From positions 372,001-436,000 of the forward strand of contig PBYI01000053.1 of NCBI GenBank assembly GCA_002729525.1: DNA of 64,000 nt, given 5' to 3'. This DNA comes from Nocardioides sp. GTDB lineage: Bacteria > Actinomycetota > Actinomycetes > Propionibacteriales > Nocardioidaceae. The notes under the pieces are model-generated. The model did not search any database. It was not told the DNA's origin and saw only the letters and a list, made by a program, of their open reading frames with translations. The first letter of the stretch is position 1. Each line of letters begins with the position of its first letter. Made by a program: the position numbers and the translations under genes. Positions 23,890 through 32,425 of the stretch are shown in pieces.

Positions 23890-24771
23890 TCAGGCCCCGA
23901 CGGGCGACGGGTCGGGCGTGGGTGCGGCGGTCGACGTCGGGGTCGGCCGGCGCCGGACCCGGCGCAGGAAGAGCACCATCACCGGGACGACGTACAGGGT
24001 CCAGACGACGACCTCGAGCACGCTCGGCGTGGGGGTGAAGTTGAACATCCCGGCGAGCAGGGCGCCGTACCAGGAGTCGACGGAGATCACGCCGGACACG
24101 TCGAAGGCGGTGTTGCCGAGGCCCGGAAGCACGTCGATCTCCTGGAGGTCGTGGACGCCGTAGGCCAGGACGCCGCCGGCGACGAGGACGAGCAGGGCGC
24201 CGGTCCAGGTGAAGAAGCGGGTGAGATCGATCGTGATCGCACCGCGGTAGATCAGCCAGCCGAGCGCGACGGCGGTGGCGATGCCCAGGAGCGCGCCGAC
24301 CAGCGGCGTGGACGAGGTGGCGGTGCCGGGCGCGAGGTCGCGGCCGGTGGCGCTCTGGGTGTTGGCCCACAGGATCGCGCCGGTCTCCATCCCCTCGCGG
24401 CCGACCGCCAGCGCGGCGACGAGCGCGAGGGTGAACGGGCTGCCGGCGGCCTTGTCGACCGCGCCGCGCAGCTCGCGGCCCATCCGCTTCGCGGCGCCGG
24501 CCATCCAGAAGATCATCCAGGTGACGAAGACGACGGCGACCAGCGACATGGTGCCGCCGAGGAGCTCCTGGGAGCGGAAGTCGAGCCGCTGCGACTGCAG
24601 GCCGAGGGCGAGGGTGAACCCGACGGACACCAGGACGGCGACACCTACGCCGAGCCAGATCCAGCGCAGCAGGTGACGTCGGTCCGACTTGACCAGGTAG
24701 GCCACCAGGATGCTGACCACCAGGGCCGCTTCGAGGCCCTCGCGTAGGCCGATGAGGAAGTTCGACAGCAC
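23890..24771 (-). CDS. efeU: Iron permease EfeU (FTR1 family)
   Basis: 293 residues, seven predicted membrane helices. Two REGxE iron motifs are present: 'LREGLEAAL' at ~9-17 in helix 1 and 'GREGMETG' in helix 4. The substrate is iron, imported with EfeO and EfeB. GTG 24771 (MLSNFLIGLREGLE) is chosen over longer forms because a -10-like TACAGT lies 6 nt upstream and two IdeR boxes lie just beyond, and because FTR1 proteins begin with this helix. The Pro/Thr-rich C-terminal tail (~270-293) is cytoplasmic. Confidence 0.94.
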   Translation of the reverse strand: MLSNFLIGLREGLEAALVVSILVAYLVKSDRRHLLRWIWLGVGVAVLVSVGFTLALGLQSQRLDFRSQELLGGTMSLVAVVFVTWMIFWMAGAAKRMGRELRGAVDKAAGSPFTLALVAALAVGREGMETGAILWANTQSATGRDLAPGTATSSTPLVGALLGIATAVALGWLIYRGAITIDLTRFFTWTGALLVLVAGGVLAYGVHDLQEIDVLPGLGNTAFDVSGVISVDSWYGALLAGMFNFTPTPSVLEVVVWTLYVVPVMVLFLRRVRRRPTPTSTAAPTPDPSPVGA

Positions 24772-24777
24772 CCGAGG

Positions 24778-24832
24778 ACTGTAGCGGATTGAGTGAGGCT
24801 TGCCTAACCTCAATCAGGTAAGGCTCACCTGT
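24778..24832 (-). promoter_or_regulatory. Iron-regulated promoter: -10 and two tandem IdeR/DtxR boxes before efeU
   Basis: Reading the plus strand, TGAGGCTTGCCTAACCTCA (24794-24812) and TCAGGTAAGGCTCACCTGT (24814-24832) both match the 19-bp DtxR/IdeR consensus (TTAGGTTAGSCTAACCTAA) with good dyad symmetry. The first covers the expected -35 of the minus-strand promoter whose -10-like TACAGT is at 24778-24783, 6 nt from the efeU GTG. Iron-loaded IdeR would block transcription of efeUOB. Confidence 0.85.
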
Positions 24833-24856
24833 GAATCCGCTGTCAGACGCGCGGGG

Positions 24857-25588
24857 TCACTCCGGCACGGCGCACGAGCCGTCGGCGCAGACCGCTCCCC
24901 CGGACTCCCCGGGGCCGCCGTCTCCCGCGGCGACCACCTGGAGCGGGCCGCGGTCGGCCCACGCCTGCTCGAGAGCGCGGGTGAACACCTCGGCCGGCTG
25001 CGCGCCGCTGATGCCGTACCGGCGGTCGACGACGAAGAAGGGCACACCCCCGGCGCCGAGGTCCTGGGCCTCCTCGACGTCGGCGGCGACCGCGGCCTCG
25101 TGATCCCCGTCGATGGCCGCGCGAGCCTGCTCCTCGCTGACGCCGACCGCCGTCGCGAGCGGCACCAGGACCTCGGGATCGCCGACGTCGGCGCCCTCGA
25201 CCAGGTAGGCGTGCAGCAGGGACTCCTTCAACGCCGCGCGGGCGTCCTCGCCGTGGGCCGCCGCGGCGTGCAGGAGCCGGTGCGCGCGACGGGTGCCGAC
25301 CCGCGGCGCGTCCGGGAGACCGGCGTAGTCCAGCCCGACCTCGGCGGCGACGCGCTGGACGCCGGCGACCATCTCGCGCGCCCCCTCGACACCCCCGCCG
25401 TACTTCGCTCCGAGGTGCTCGAGCACCGAGCCGGTGGCGCGCTCGGGCGCGGTCGGGTCGAGCTCGTAGGAGCGCCAGGTGACCCGCACCTGGTCACGGT
25501 GCTCGAAGGTCGACAGCGCCTCCTCGAGGCGGCGCTTGCCGATGTAGCACCACGGGCAGACGACGTCGGACCAGATCTCGATGTGCAC
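24857..25588 (-). CDS. DsbA-family thiol oxidoreductase (FrnE-like)
   Basis: 243 residues, no signal peptide, so cytoplasmic. Thioredoxin fold with the redox motif CPWC at 11-14, a helical insertion (~60-165) and the cis-Pro loop in 'GGVPFFVVDRRYGISGAQP', the hallmark of FrnE/polyketide-synthase-associated DsbA proteins and 2-hydroxychromene isomerase-like relatives. A short Cys-containing tail (AVCADGSCAVPE) could bind a metal or form a disulphide. It ends 24 nt from the IdeR boxes but lies upstream of the efe promoter on the same strand, so it is likely a separate transcript. Confidence 0.88.
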   Translation of the reverse strand: MHIEIWSDVVCPWCYIGKRRLEEALSTFEHRDQVRVTWRSYELDPTAPERATGSVLEHLGAKYGGGVEGAREMVAGVQRVAAEVGLDYAGLPDAPRVGTRRAHRLLHAAAAHGEDARAALKESLLHAYLVEGADVGDPEVLVPLATAVGVSEEQARAAIDGDHEAAVAADVEEAQDLGAGGVPFFVVDRRYGISGAQPAEVFTRALEQAWADRGPLQVVAAGDGGPGESGGAVCADGSCAVPE

Positions 25589-25723
25589 GACCGGGACAAC
25601 CGGGGGACGTCCGTCGGTGTTCCCGACCCCGAGACCGTCTCAGGGTTCCCCGGTCGGGGGCCAGGGTGCGGACCGGTGCCCGCCCGGATGTGCGCACCTG
25701 CCCGCTCCCGCGAGGCTCGGGCC

Positions 25724-26620
25724 ATGATCGAAGTCGAGCACCTCACCCGCACCTACGGCGGCTACACGGCCGTCGACGACGTCACCTTCACGGCGCACTC
25801 CGGGCGCGTCACGGGCTTCCTGGGCCCCAACGGCGCCGGCAAGTCCACCACCATGCGCGTCCTCGTCGGGCTCACCCCGCCGACCTCGGGCACCGCCCTC
25901 GTCGACGGGCGCCGCTTCGTCGACCTGCCCAACCCGGGTCGCGAGGTCGGGGTCCTCCTCGACGCCTCCGCCCAGCACGCCGGCCGCACCGGCCGCGAGA
26001 TCCTCACCCTCGCCCAGCGCACCCTCGGCCTGCCCCGCGGGAGCGTCGAGGAGATGCTCGACCGGGTCAGCCTCACCGAGGACGAGGCCGGGCGCCGGGT
26101 GCGCAACTACTCCCTCGGCATGCGCCAGCGCCTCGGCATCGCGGTCGCCCTCATCGGCGAGCCGCGGGTCCTGGTGCTCGACGAGCCGGCCAACGGCCTC
26201 GACCCGGCCGGCATCCGCTGGATGCGCGACCTGCTCCGCGGGTACGCCGACCAGGGCGGCACCGTGCTGCTCTCCTCCCACCTGCTGCACGAGATCGAGG
26301 TCGTCGCCGACGATCTGGTCGTGATCGGGCAGGGGCGCATCGTGGTGTCCGGCACCAAGGAGGAGCTGCTGGCGGGCGCCGGGACCCTGGTCCGCGCTCG
26401 CGACGTCGCCGCGCTCGCGGCCGCCCTCACGGCCGCCGGCATCGGTACGACGCCCACCGACGGCGGCGTGCTCGCCGACGCCGAGGCCGGTCGGGTCGGA
26501 GAGACCTGCCTGGCTGCCGGCGTACCCCTGACCGAGCTGCGCGCCGCTGACGGCGCCGGCCTCGAGGAGATGTTCCTCGCCCTCACCGCCGACACCCAGC
26601 GCGAAGGAGCTGCGGCATGA
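25724..26620 (+). CDS. ABC transporter ATP-binding protein
   Basis: 298 residues, single nucleotide-binding domain (DrrA/CcmA-like). Walker A 'GPNGAGKSTT', signature 'YSLGMRQRLGIAVALI' (SLGMR in place of SGGQ, as in this subfamily), Walker B 'VLVLDEPANGLDP', switch His in 'LLSSHLLHE'. The C-terminal ~85 residues form a regulatory extension. It forms an exporter with the next gene, which it overlaps by 4 nt (ATGA). Substrate unknown; this pairing is common for antibiotic or lipid export. ATG 25724 is preceded by GAGG. Confidence 0.9.
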   Translation: MIEVEHLTRTYGGYTAVDDVTFTAHSGRVTGFLGPNGAGKSTTMRVLVGLTPPTSGTALVDGRRFVDLPNPGREVGVLLDASAQHAGRTGREILTLAQRTLGLPRGSVEEMLDRVSLTEDEAGRRVRNYSLGMRQRLGIAVALIGEPRVLVLDEPANGLDPAGIRWMRDLLRGYADQGGTVLLSSHLLHEIEVVADDLVVIGQGRIVVSGTKEELLAGAGTLVRARDVAALAAALTAAGIGTTPTDGGVLADAEAGRVGETCLAAGVPLTELRAADGAGLEEMFLALTADTQREGAAA

Positions 26621-27456
26621 CCACCATGACCACCACCCCCGAGACCCCCCGGACCTCCGGGACGGCCACCGCAGGCACCGCACGACCGGCGCGCAGCGAG
26701 CACGCCCCCATCCCGTTCAGCCGACTGCTGGGCGTCGAGCTCCGCAAGATGTTCGACACGCGCGCCGGCGTCTGGCTGATGGCCAGCGTCGGCGGGCTCG
26801 CCGTGATCGCCAGCGCCGCCGTGGTGCTCTGGGCGCCGGACGACGCCCTGACCTACGAGACCTTCGGCGCCGCCGTCGGCATGCCGATGGCCGTCGTGCT
26901 CCCCGTCATCGCCATCCTCTCGGTCACCAGCGAGTGGAGCCAGCGCACCGGCCTGACGACGTTCACCTGGGTGCCGCGTCGCGGTCGGGTCATCGCTGCC
27001 AAGACGGTCAACGCCGTCCTGGTCGCGGTCGTCGGCATGCTCATCGCCTTCGCCATCGGCGCCGTCGGCAACGTCGTCGGCTCTGCCCTCGCCGGCGTCG
27101 ACACCGTCTGGAACATGACCCTCGGCGACTTCTTCGCCATCCAGCTCGCCAACCTGCTCGGCGTGCTCATCGGCTTCATGCTCGGTGTCGTGCTGCGCAG
27201 CAGCCCGGCCGCGATGGTCGGCTACCTGGTCGTCGTCTACGTGCTCACCGGACTGACGATGACGCTGGCGGCGTTCCAGGAGTGGTTCGCCGACCTGCAG
27301 CCGTGGGTCGACTTCAACTACATCCAGGGCGCGCTGTTCGAGGGGCCGTACGAGAGTGCCGAGGGCTGGGCGCAGCTGGGCGTCACCACGGTGATCTGGC
27401 TGGTGCTGCCGCTGGCGTTCGGGCTGTGGCGCACCCTGCGCGCCGAGGTGAAATGA
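26617..27456 (+). CDS. ABC transporter permease
   Basis: 279 residues. A Thr/Pro-rich N-terminus (~1-35) is followed by about six membrane helices (for example ~52-73, ~90-110, ~130-155, ~185-205, ~210-230, ~250-270), the ABC-2 type layout. 'LLGVELRKMFDTRAGVWL' before helix 1 is the usual amphipathic start of these permeases. Partner of the ATPase it overlaps by 4 nt. A strong terminator follows 24 nt after the stop. Confidence 0.88.
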   Translation: MTTMTTTPETPRTSGTATAGTARPARSEHAPIPFSRLLGVELRKMFDTRAGVWLMASVGGLAVIASAAVVLWAPDDALTYETFGAAVGMPMAVVLPVIAILSVTSEWSQRTGLTTFTWVPRRGRVIAAKTVNAVLVAVVGMLIAFAIGAVGNVVGSALAGVDTVWNMTLGDFFAIQLANLLGVLIGFMLGVVLRSSPAAMVGYLVVVYVLTGLTMTLAAFQEWFADLQPWVDFNYIQGALFEGPYESAEGWAQLGVTTVIWLVLPLAFGLWRTLRAEVK

Positions 27457-27480
27457 GCGCGCACCGCGCCTGAGACGCAG

Positions 27481-27514
27481 AAGCAGCCGCAACCCCGGTG
27501 GGTTGCGGCTGCTT
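27481..27514. terminator. Bidirectional terminator hairpin between ABC permease gene and ilvC
   Basis: A 14-bp perfect stem, AAGCAGCCGCAACC (27481-27494) with GGTTGCGGCTGCTT (27501-27514), around the loop CCGGTG. Terminal AA/TT pairs replace a true T-run. It serves the plus-strand ABC operon and probably also the minus-strand ilvBNC operon. Confidence 0.85.
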
Positions 27515-27520
27515 CGTGTC

Positions 27521-27590
27521 GTGCGGCGTGTCGGTACGCCGGGCTCTCGCTCGTTCCTCGCTCGCGCCCGGCTGCTCGACGACCGGGGGG
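27521..27590. repeat. Copy of a dispersed extragenic repeat beside ilvC
   Basis: The stretch holds GTCGGTACGCCGGG, CTCGCTCGTTCCTCGCTCG and CTGCTCGACGACCGGGG. The same blocks, in the same order, recur around 36.2-37.1 kb. It fills the gap between the terminator and the ilvC stop codon. It is probably one member of a genome-wide palindromic repeat family. Confidence 0.7.
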
Positions 27591-28616
27591 TCAGCGCGCG
27601 GCGGAGCCCTCGGTGTAGTCCTTGTCGCCCTGCTGCCAGGAGAAGTGCGAGCGCAGCGCCTTGCCGGTGGCCTCGATCGGGTGACCGGCCTCCTTCTCGC
27701 GCATCGCGGTGAACTCCGGCGCGCCGGCGTCCTGGTCGTCGATGAAGCGCTTGGCGAAGGTGCCGTCCTGGATGTCGGCGAGGACGCCCTTCATCCGCTC
27801 CTTCACGCCGGCGTCGATGACGCGCGGGCCGGACACATAGTCGCCGTACTCGGCGGTGTCGGAGCACGACCAGCGCTGCTTGGCGATGCCGCCCTCCCAC
27901 ATGAGGTCGACGATGAGCTTGAGCTCGTGCAGGACCTCGAAGTAGGCGATCTCGGGCTGGTAGCCCGCCTCGGTCAGGGTCTCGAAGCCGGCCTGCACGA
28001 GGTGCGAGACGCCGCCGCAGAGCACCGACTGCTCACCGAACAGGTCGGTCTCGGTCTCCTCGGTGAAGGTGGTCTTGATGACGCCGGCGCGGGTGCCGCC
28101 GATGGCCTTGGCGTAGGACTTCGCGAGGTCCCAGGCGGCGCCGGAGGCGTCCTGCTCGACAGCGATGATGTCGGGGATGCCGCGGCCGGCCTCGTACTCG
28201 CGGCGCACGGTGTGGCCCGGAGCCTTCGGGGCGACCAGGACGACGTCGACGCCCGCCGGCGGCTGGATGTAGCCGAAGCGGATGTTGAAGCCGTGGCTGA
28301 AGACGAGGGTGTCGCCCTCGGCGAGGTTCGGGGCGATCGACTCGGCGTACACGGTGCGCTGCACCTGGTCCGGGGTCAGGATCACCACGACGTCGGCCTC
28401 CTCGACCGCGTCGGCGACGGTGAGGACCTTGAGGCCCTCCTGCTCGGCCTTGGCGCGGCTCTTGGAGCCCTCGGCGAGGCCGATCCGGACGTCGACGCCG
28501 GAGTCGCGCAGGTTGAGGGCATGGGCGTGACCCTGGCTGCCGTAGCCGATCACGGCGACGTTCTTGCCCTGGATGATCGACAGGTCGGCGTCGTCGTCGT
28601 AGTACATCTCAGCCAC
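27591..28616 (-). CDS. ilvC: Ketol-acid reductoisomerase (class I)
   Basis: 341 residues. Second common step of Val/Ile/Leu synthesis: NADPH- and Mg-dependent alkyl migration and reduction. N-terminal Rossmann domain with '[21 protein letters not shown]' region at ~19-39; the following '[10 protein letters not shown]' loop with two Ser and a Lys/Arg fits NADPH preference. The knotted C-terminal domain carries '[17 protein letters not shown]' with the Mg-binding acidic residues. GTG 28616 has GGAGAGG 7 nt upstream; an in-frame ATG at 28607 is an alternative. Last gene of ilvBNC, 78 nt after ilvN. Confidence 0.96.
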   Translation of the reverse strand: MAEMYYDDDADLSIIQGKNVAVIGYGSQGHAHALNLRDSGVDVRIGLAEGSKSRAKAEQEGLKVLTVADAVEEADVVVILTPDQVQRTVYAESIAPNLAEGDTLVFSHGFNIRFGYIQPPAGVDVVLVAPKAPGHTVRREYEAGRGIPDIIAVEQDASGAAWDLAKSYAKAIGGTRAGVIKTTFTEETETDLFGEQSVLCGGVSHLVQAGFETLTEAGYQPEIAYFEVLHELKLIVDLMWEGGIAKQRWSCSDTAEYGDYVSGPRVIDAGVKERMKGVLADIQDGTFAKRFIDDQDAGAPEFTAMREKEAGHPIEATGKALRSHFSWQQGDKDYTEGSAAR

Positions 28617-28694
28617 TGGTGGGCCTCTCCTTCTTGCTGGCTTGCTGGGTTGCTGGGTTCGGGGTGGACCGGTGCGGGCGGGCGGACCGGGCGG

Positions 28695-29258
28695 TCAGCC
28701 CGCGGCCGACCGGACCGGGACGGGGACCGGGCGCTGGGTGCGCTCGGAGATGGAGCGGGAGCCGCGACCGATGGCGACCATGCCGGACTGCACGAGCTCG
28801 CGGATGCCGAAAGGCTCGAGCACGGTGAGGAAGTCGCGGATCTTGCCGGAGTTGCCGGTGATCTGGATGGTGATCGCGTCCGGGGCCACGTCGATGACCT
28901 TGGCACGGAACAGCTGCACGGTGTCGAGCACCTCACCGCGGTTGGCGGCGGTGGCCGAGACCTTCACGAGCACGAGCTCGCGGTTGACCGAGGCCTCCGG
29001 GTCGAGCTCGACGATCTTGATGACCTCGACGAGCTTGTTGAGCTGCTTGGTCACCTGCTCCAGCGGGGTGCCCTCGACGTCGACGACGATCGTCATCCGC
29101 GAAATCTCGGCGTGCTCGGTGGGACCGACCGCCAGGGAGTGGATGTTGAACGCGCGGCGGCTGAACAGCGAGGCGATCCGGGCGAGCACACCGGGCTTGT
29201 TCTCGACCAGCACCGACAGCGTGTGCTGCGTGCTGGTGCGGTGCGGTGCGGTGCTCAC
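28695..29258 (-). CDS. ilvN: Acetolactate synthase small (regulatory) subunit
   Basis: 187 residues. N-terminal ACT domain from '[24 protein letters not shown]' with the Gly residues that bind valine for feedback control, then the C-terminal ALS_ss domain ('NRELVLVKV', '[19 protein letters not shown]'). It activates IlvB and makes it valine-sensitive. GTG 29258 overlaps the ilvB stop by 4 nt, so translation is coupled to the catalytic subunit. Confidence 0.96.
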   Translation of the reverse strand: MSTAPHRTSTQHTLSVLVENKPGVLARIASLFSRRAFNIHSLAVGPTEHAEISRMTIVVDVEGTPLEQVTKQLNKLVEVIKIVELDPEASVNRELVLVKVSATAANRGEVLDTVQLFRAKVIDVAPDAITIQITGNSGKIRDFLTVLEPFGIRELVQSGMVAIGRGSRSISERTQRPVPVPVRSAAG

Positions 29259-31024
29259 GGGCGGACCTCCCAGTCGTCGGTGCCCTCGAACTCCGGCGCG
29301 AGGTCGCGGGCGTACTTGATGTCGTCGTTGCTGGCGCCGGCGGCGACCATCGGCCACACCATGGCGTCGCGCTCGACGCGGAAGTCGATGACGACGGGGA
29401 CGTCGTTGATCTCCATCGCCTTCTCGATCGTGGAGTCGACGTCCTCGGGCGTCTCGCACGCCAAGCCGACGCAGCCGTAGGCCTCGGCGAGCTTGACGAA
29501 GTCGGGGATGCGCTTGGAGTGCAGGTCGGTGTTGGAGTAGCGGTTGTTGTAGAAGAGCGACTGCCACTGCCGCACCATGCCGAGCGACTCGTTGTTGACG
29601 ACTGCGACCTTGATCGGGATGTCGTTGATCGCGCAGGTGGCGAGCTCCTGGTTGGTCATCTGGAAGCAGCCGTCGCCGTCGATCGCCCACACCGTGGTGT
29701 CGGGCATGCCGGCCTTGGCGCCCATGGCCGCCGGCACGGCGAAGCCCATGGTGCCGAGGCCGCCGGAGTTGATCCAGGTGTTCGGCTTCTCGTAGCCCAC
29801 GAAGTGCGCGGCCCACATCTGGTGCTGGCCGACGCCGGAGGTGTAGATCGTGTCCGGCCCGGCGATCGCGCCGAGGCGCTCGATGACGTACTGCGGCGCG
29901 AGGCCCTCGGCCGGCTTGTCGTAGCCGAGCGGGTACGACGACTTCACGCCGGCGCACCAGCGCACCCAGCCCTCGTAGTCGCCGGTGTGGCCGGCGTCGG
30001 CCTTCTCGCGCAGCGCGGCGATCAGGTCGAGCAGCACCTCGCGCACGTCGCCGACGATCGGGACGTCGGCGTGGCGGTTCTTGCCGATCTCCGCCGGGTC
30101 GATGTCGGCGTGGATGACCTTGGCGCCCGGAGCGAACGAGTCGAGGTTGCCGGTGACGCGGTCGTCGAAGCGGGCGCCCAGGCTGATGATGAGGTCGCTC
30201 TTCTGCATCGCGCCGACCGCGGCGACGGTGCCGTGCATGCCGGGCATGCCCAGGTGCTGCGGGTGGCTGTCGGGGAAGGCGCCCCGCGCCATCAGCGTGG
30301 TGACGACCGGGATGCCGGTGAGCTCGGCCAGCGTCGCCAGCTCGCGGGACGCACCCGAGCGGATCGTGCCGCCGCCGACGTACAGGACCGGACGGCGCGA
30401 CTCCAGCAGCAGTCGGGTGGCCTCGCGGATCTGCTTGCTGTGCGGGCGGGTCACCGGACGGTAGCCGGGCAGCTGGAGCTCGCGGGGCCAGTCGAAGCGG
30501 GTCATCGACTGCAGCGCGGACTTCGCGACGTCGACCAGGACGGGGCCCGGGCGGCCGGTGCGGGCGATGTGGAACGCCTCGGCGACCGTGCGCGGGATGT
30601 CGGCGGGATCGGTGACCAGGTAGTTGTGCTTGGTGATCGGCATCGTGATGCCGCGGATGTCGGCCTCCTGGAAGGCGTCCGTGCCGATCATCGCGGCGCC
30701 GACCTGGCCGGTGACGGCGACCATCGGGACCGAGTCCATGGCGGCGTCGGCGATCGGGGTGACCAGGTTGGTCGCGCCCGGGCCGGAGGTCGCCATGCAG
30801 ACGCCCACCTTGCCGGTGGCGGCGGCGTACCCCTGGGCGGCGTGGCCGGCGCCCTGCTCGTGACGCACGAGGACGTGGCGGATCGTGGAGTCCATCAGCG
30901 GGTCGTACGCCGGGAGGATCGCGCCGCCGGGGATGCCGAAGATGGTCTCCGCGCCGGCGGCTTCCAGGGACTTGACGAGGCTCTGGGCGCCGGTCATCTC
31001 GGCGCCGGACTGCTCTGCGCTCAT
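29255..31024 (-). CDS. ilvB: Acetolactate synthase large (catalytic) subunit
   Basis: 589 residues, ThDP- and FAD-dependent. Seen: the ThDP-activating Glu in '[14 protein letters not shown]', '[14 protein letters not shown]', FAD-binding '[12 protein letters not shown]', and the Mg-ThDP motif '[16 protein letters not shown]'. First step of Val/Leu and Ile synthesis. ATG 31024 has AGGAAG about 5 nt upstream. The transcript begins with a leader peptide and attenuator (31084-31178), so expression should rise when charged branched-chain tRNAs are scarce. Confidence 0.97.
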   Translation of the reverse strand: MSAEQSGAEMTGAQSLVKSLEAAGAETIFGIPGGAILPAYDPLMDSTIRHVLVRHEQGAGHAAQGYAAATGKVGVCMATSGPGATNLVTPIADAAMDSVPMVAVTGQVGAAMIGTDAFQEADIRGITMPITKHNYLVTDPADIPRTVAEAFHIARTGRPGPVLVDVAKSALQSMTRFDWPRELQLPGYRPVTRPHSKQIREATRLLLESRRPVLYVGGGTIRSGASRELATLAELTGIPVVTTLMARGAFPDSHPQHLGMPGMHGTVAAVGAMQKSDLIISLGARFDDRVTGNLDSFAPGAKVIHADIDPAEIGKNRHADVPIVGDVREVLLDLIAALREKADAGHTGDYEGWVRWCAGVKSSYPLGYDKPAEGLAPQYVIERLGAIAGPDTIYTSGVGQHQMWAAHFVGYEKPNTWINSGGLGTMGFAVPAAMGAKAGMPDTTVWAIDGDGCFQMTNQELATCAINDIPIKVAVVNNESLGMVRQWQSLFYNNRYSNTDLHSKRIPDFVKLAEAYGCVGLACETPEDVDSTIEKAMEINDVPVVIDFRVERDAMVWPMVAAGASNDDIKYARDLAPEFEGTDDWEVRP

Positions 31025-31083
31025 GGTCTTCCTGTTCTCGTGCTGTTCGTGGTGCGGGAGTGGCGGGCCGTTGCTCGGGCAAC

Positions 31084-31118
31084 AAAAAACCCCTCGGCCA
31101 CGATCGGGCAGCGAGGGG
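31084..31118 (-). terminator. ilvB attenuator (intrinsic terminator)
   Basis: On the minus strand CCCCTCG and CGAGGGG (31112-31118 with 31090-31096) form a 7-bp stem, extended inside by GCC/GGC, followed at once by TTTTTT (31084-31089). It stands 18 nt after the leader peptide stop and 60 nt before ilvB, the right place for ribosome-mediated attenuation. Confidence 0.88.
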
Positions 31119-31136
31119 GACGCGCAGGCGGGTGGG

Positions 31137-31178
31137 TCAGCCGGCGCGTCGCGTGCGTACGAGAAGGTCCTGCAGCAT
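31137..31178 (-). CDS. ilvB leader peptide (13 aa)
   Basis: The minus-strand frame reads [13 protein letters not shown] and stops. It is too short for ordinary gene finding. The tandem Leu-Leu-Val codons, the following Arg-rich end, the attenuator 18 nt downstream and ilvB as the next gene support a transcription-attenuation leader of the actinobacterial ilvB type. A -10-like TACGGT at 31185-31190 lies 6 nt before the ATG, so the leader mRNA probably starts at or near the A of ATG (leaderless). No ribosome site is seen. Confidence 0.85.
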   Translation of the reverse strand: MLQDLLVRTRRAG

Positions 31179-31184
31179 GCAACC

Positions 31185-31190
31185 ACCGTA
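31185..31190 (-). promoter_or_regulatory. -10 element of the ilvB promoter
   Basis: TACGGT on the minus strand, 6 nt upstream of the leader ATG. It fits TANNNT with a start point at or next to the leader start codon. No convincing -35 was found. Confidence 0.6.
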
Positions 31191-31288
31191 CAGCCTCGCC
31201 CCCGGCGACCGTCGTCGAGTATGACAGTCGTCCCACATCGCGGGACAGCGGTCCCGCGATGTGGATCGTCGTGAGGTGGCGCGACGCG

Positions 31289-31975
31289 TCAGTCGCGCCC
31301 CTCCCACGTGGTCAGGCAGGCCTGGTTGCCCTGGCCGTCGGCGAGCACCCAGAACGCCGGCGCGTGCTCGTCGGTGACGAGGGTGCCGCCGGCGGCCAGG
31401 GCCGCGGCGATCCGGTCCTGGACCACCTCGGGAGGCACCCGCAGGTCGAGGTGCCAACGCTGCGCCGGGGCCTCCCCCGAGTCCGGCGGCGCGGAGTCTT
31501 GGAACCAGATCGCGGGCTTCACGCCGTCGGGGTCGACCACGTCGTGGCCGTCGAAGGACGGGTCGGTGACGTCGTGACCGAGCAGGGCACCCCAGAAGGG
31601 GCGGATCTCGTCGGCGTCGTGGGTGTCGAGTCCGAGCTCGAGGACGCTGATGGCAGCCGTCTCCGCGGCGACGCCGAGGTCGGCGGCCAGGCCGCTGATC
31701 GTCGTCGCGAGCCGGACGTCGCGCATGGTCGGGCCGCCGACGTCGTGGCTGACCAGGCGTACGTCGACCCGCGGGGAGGTGAGCGTGACGTCCGGGTGGT
31801 GGTCCGCAGCCTCCGCCGCCTCGGCGATCGCCTGCACCAGACGCAGCCCGGTCGCGAAGTCGCCCGTGGCGAAGCGCGCCATGATCGGCCCCAGCATCGG
31901 GCGCCAGTCGTCGAGCCCGGCGGCATCGACCTCGCGGGCGGTCAGGACACGGCGGTCGTCCTCGGAGATGCTCAT
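31289..31975 (-). CDS. Fusion of pterin-4a-carbinolamine dehydratase-like and VOC domains
   Basis: 228 residues. Residues ~20-100 match the pterin-4a-carbinolamine dehydratase fold, including the HHPD motif ('AADHHPDVTL') and 'ATTISGLAADLG'. Residues ~105-228 are a glyoxalase/VOC domain ('ELGLDTHDADEIRPFWGALLG', 'HLDLRV'). The pairing occurs in actinobacterial proteins annotated as 4a-hydroxytetrahydrobiopterin dehydratase. Whether the dehydratase is active is not known; no aromatic amino acid hydroxylase is nearby. Its ATG 31975 overlaps the stop of the upstream VOC gene. Confidence 0.85.
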   Translation of the reverse strand: MSISEDDRRVLTAREVDAAGLDDWRPMLGPIMARFATGDFATGLRLVQAIAEAAEAADHHPDVTLTSPRVDVRLVSHDVGGPTMRDVRLATTISGLAADLGVAAETAAISVLELGLDTHDADEIRPFWGALLGHDVTDPSFDGHDVVDPDGVKPAIWFQDSAPPDSGEAPAQRWHLDLRVPPEVVQDRIAAALAAGGTLVTDEHAPAFWVLADGQGNQACLTTWEGRD

Positions 31976-32394
31976 GGCAGCACCCTCTCCCCGATCGGGC
32001 CGGGATTCCAGGCGACCTCCCACCGGTGACCGTCGGGGTCGGCGAAGTAGCCGGTGTAGCCGCCCCACTCGCGCTCGCTCGCCTGCCCCACGAAGCTCGC
32101 CCCGGCGTCGCGGGCCAGCGCCAGCACGGCGTCGACCTCGGCACGGGTGGCCACGTTGTGGGCGACGGTGAACGGCGCGCAGCCCGGCCCGCGGTCGATC
32201 GGGCCGACCTCGGCCTCGAAGGACGCGGCGTCCCACAGCGAGAGCACGACGTGCTCGCCGACCGCCAGCATGACCACGTCGTCGACGTCGAGGTCGGGGT
32301 GCCAGCCGAGACCGTCGACGTAGAAGCGGCGGGCCCGGTCGAGGTCGTCGACGGCCAGGGTCAGGAAGCTGATGCGCTGGTCCACGGCACCCAC
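31972..32394 (-). CDS. VOC-family (glyoxalase/bleomycin-resistance fold) protein
   Basis: 140 residues with the paired beta-alpha-beta3 modules of the VOC superfamily: 'SFLTLAVDDLDRARRFYVDGLGW' region at ~9-31 and 'GGYTGYFADPDGHRWEVAWNP' near 110-130, the last strand carrying the usual metal-site Glu. Substrate unknown. GTG 32394 is used; GTG 32385 is possible. It overlaps the PCD-VOC fusion by 4 nt (ATGA), so the two VOC proteins are co-made. Confidence 0.85.
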   Translation of the reverse strand: MGAVDQRISFLTLAVDDLDRARRFYVDGLGWHPDLDVDDVVMLAVGEHVVLSLWDAASFEAEVGPIDRGPGCAPFTVAHNVATRAEVDAVLALARDAGASFVGQASEREWGGYTGYFADPDGHRWEVAWNPGPIGERVLP

Positions 32395-32425
32395 CCTGGC
32401 ACCGGTCGCCGACAGGACTCACGGC

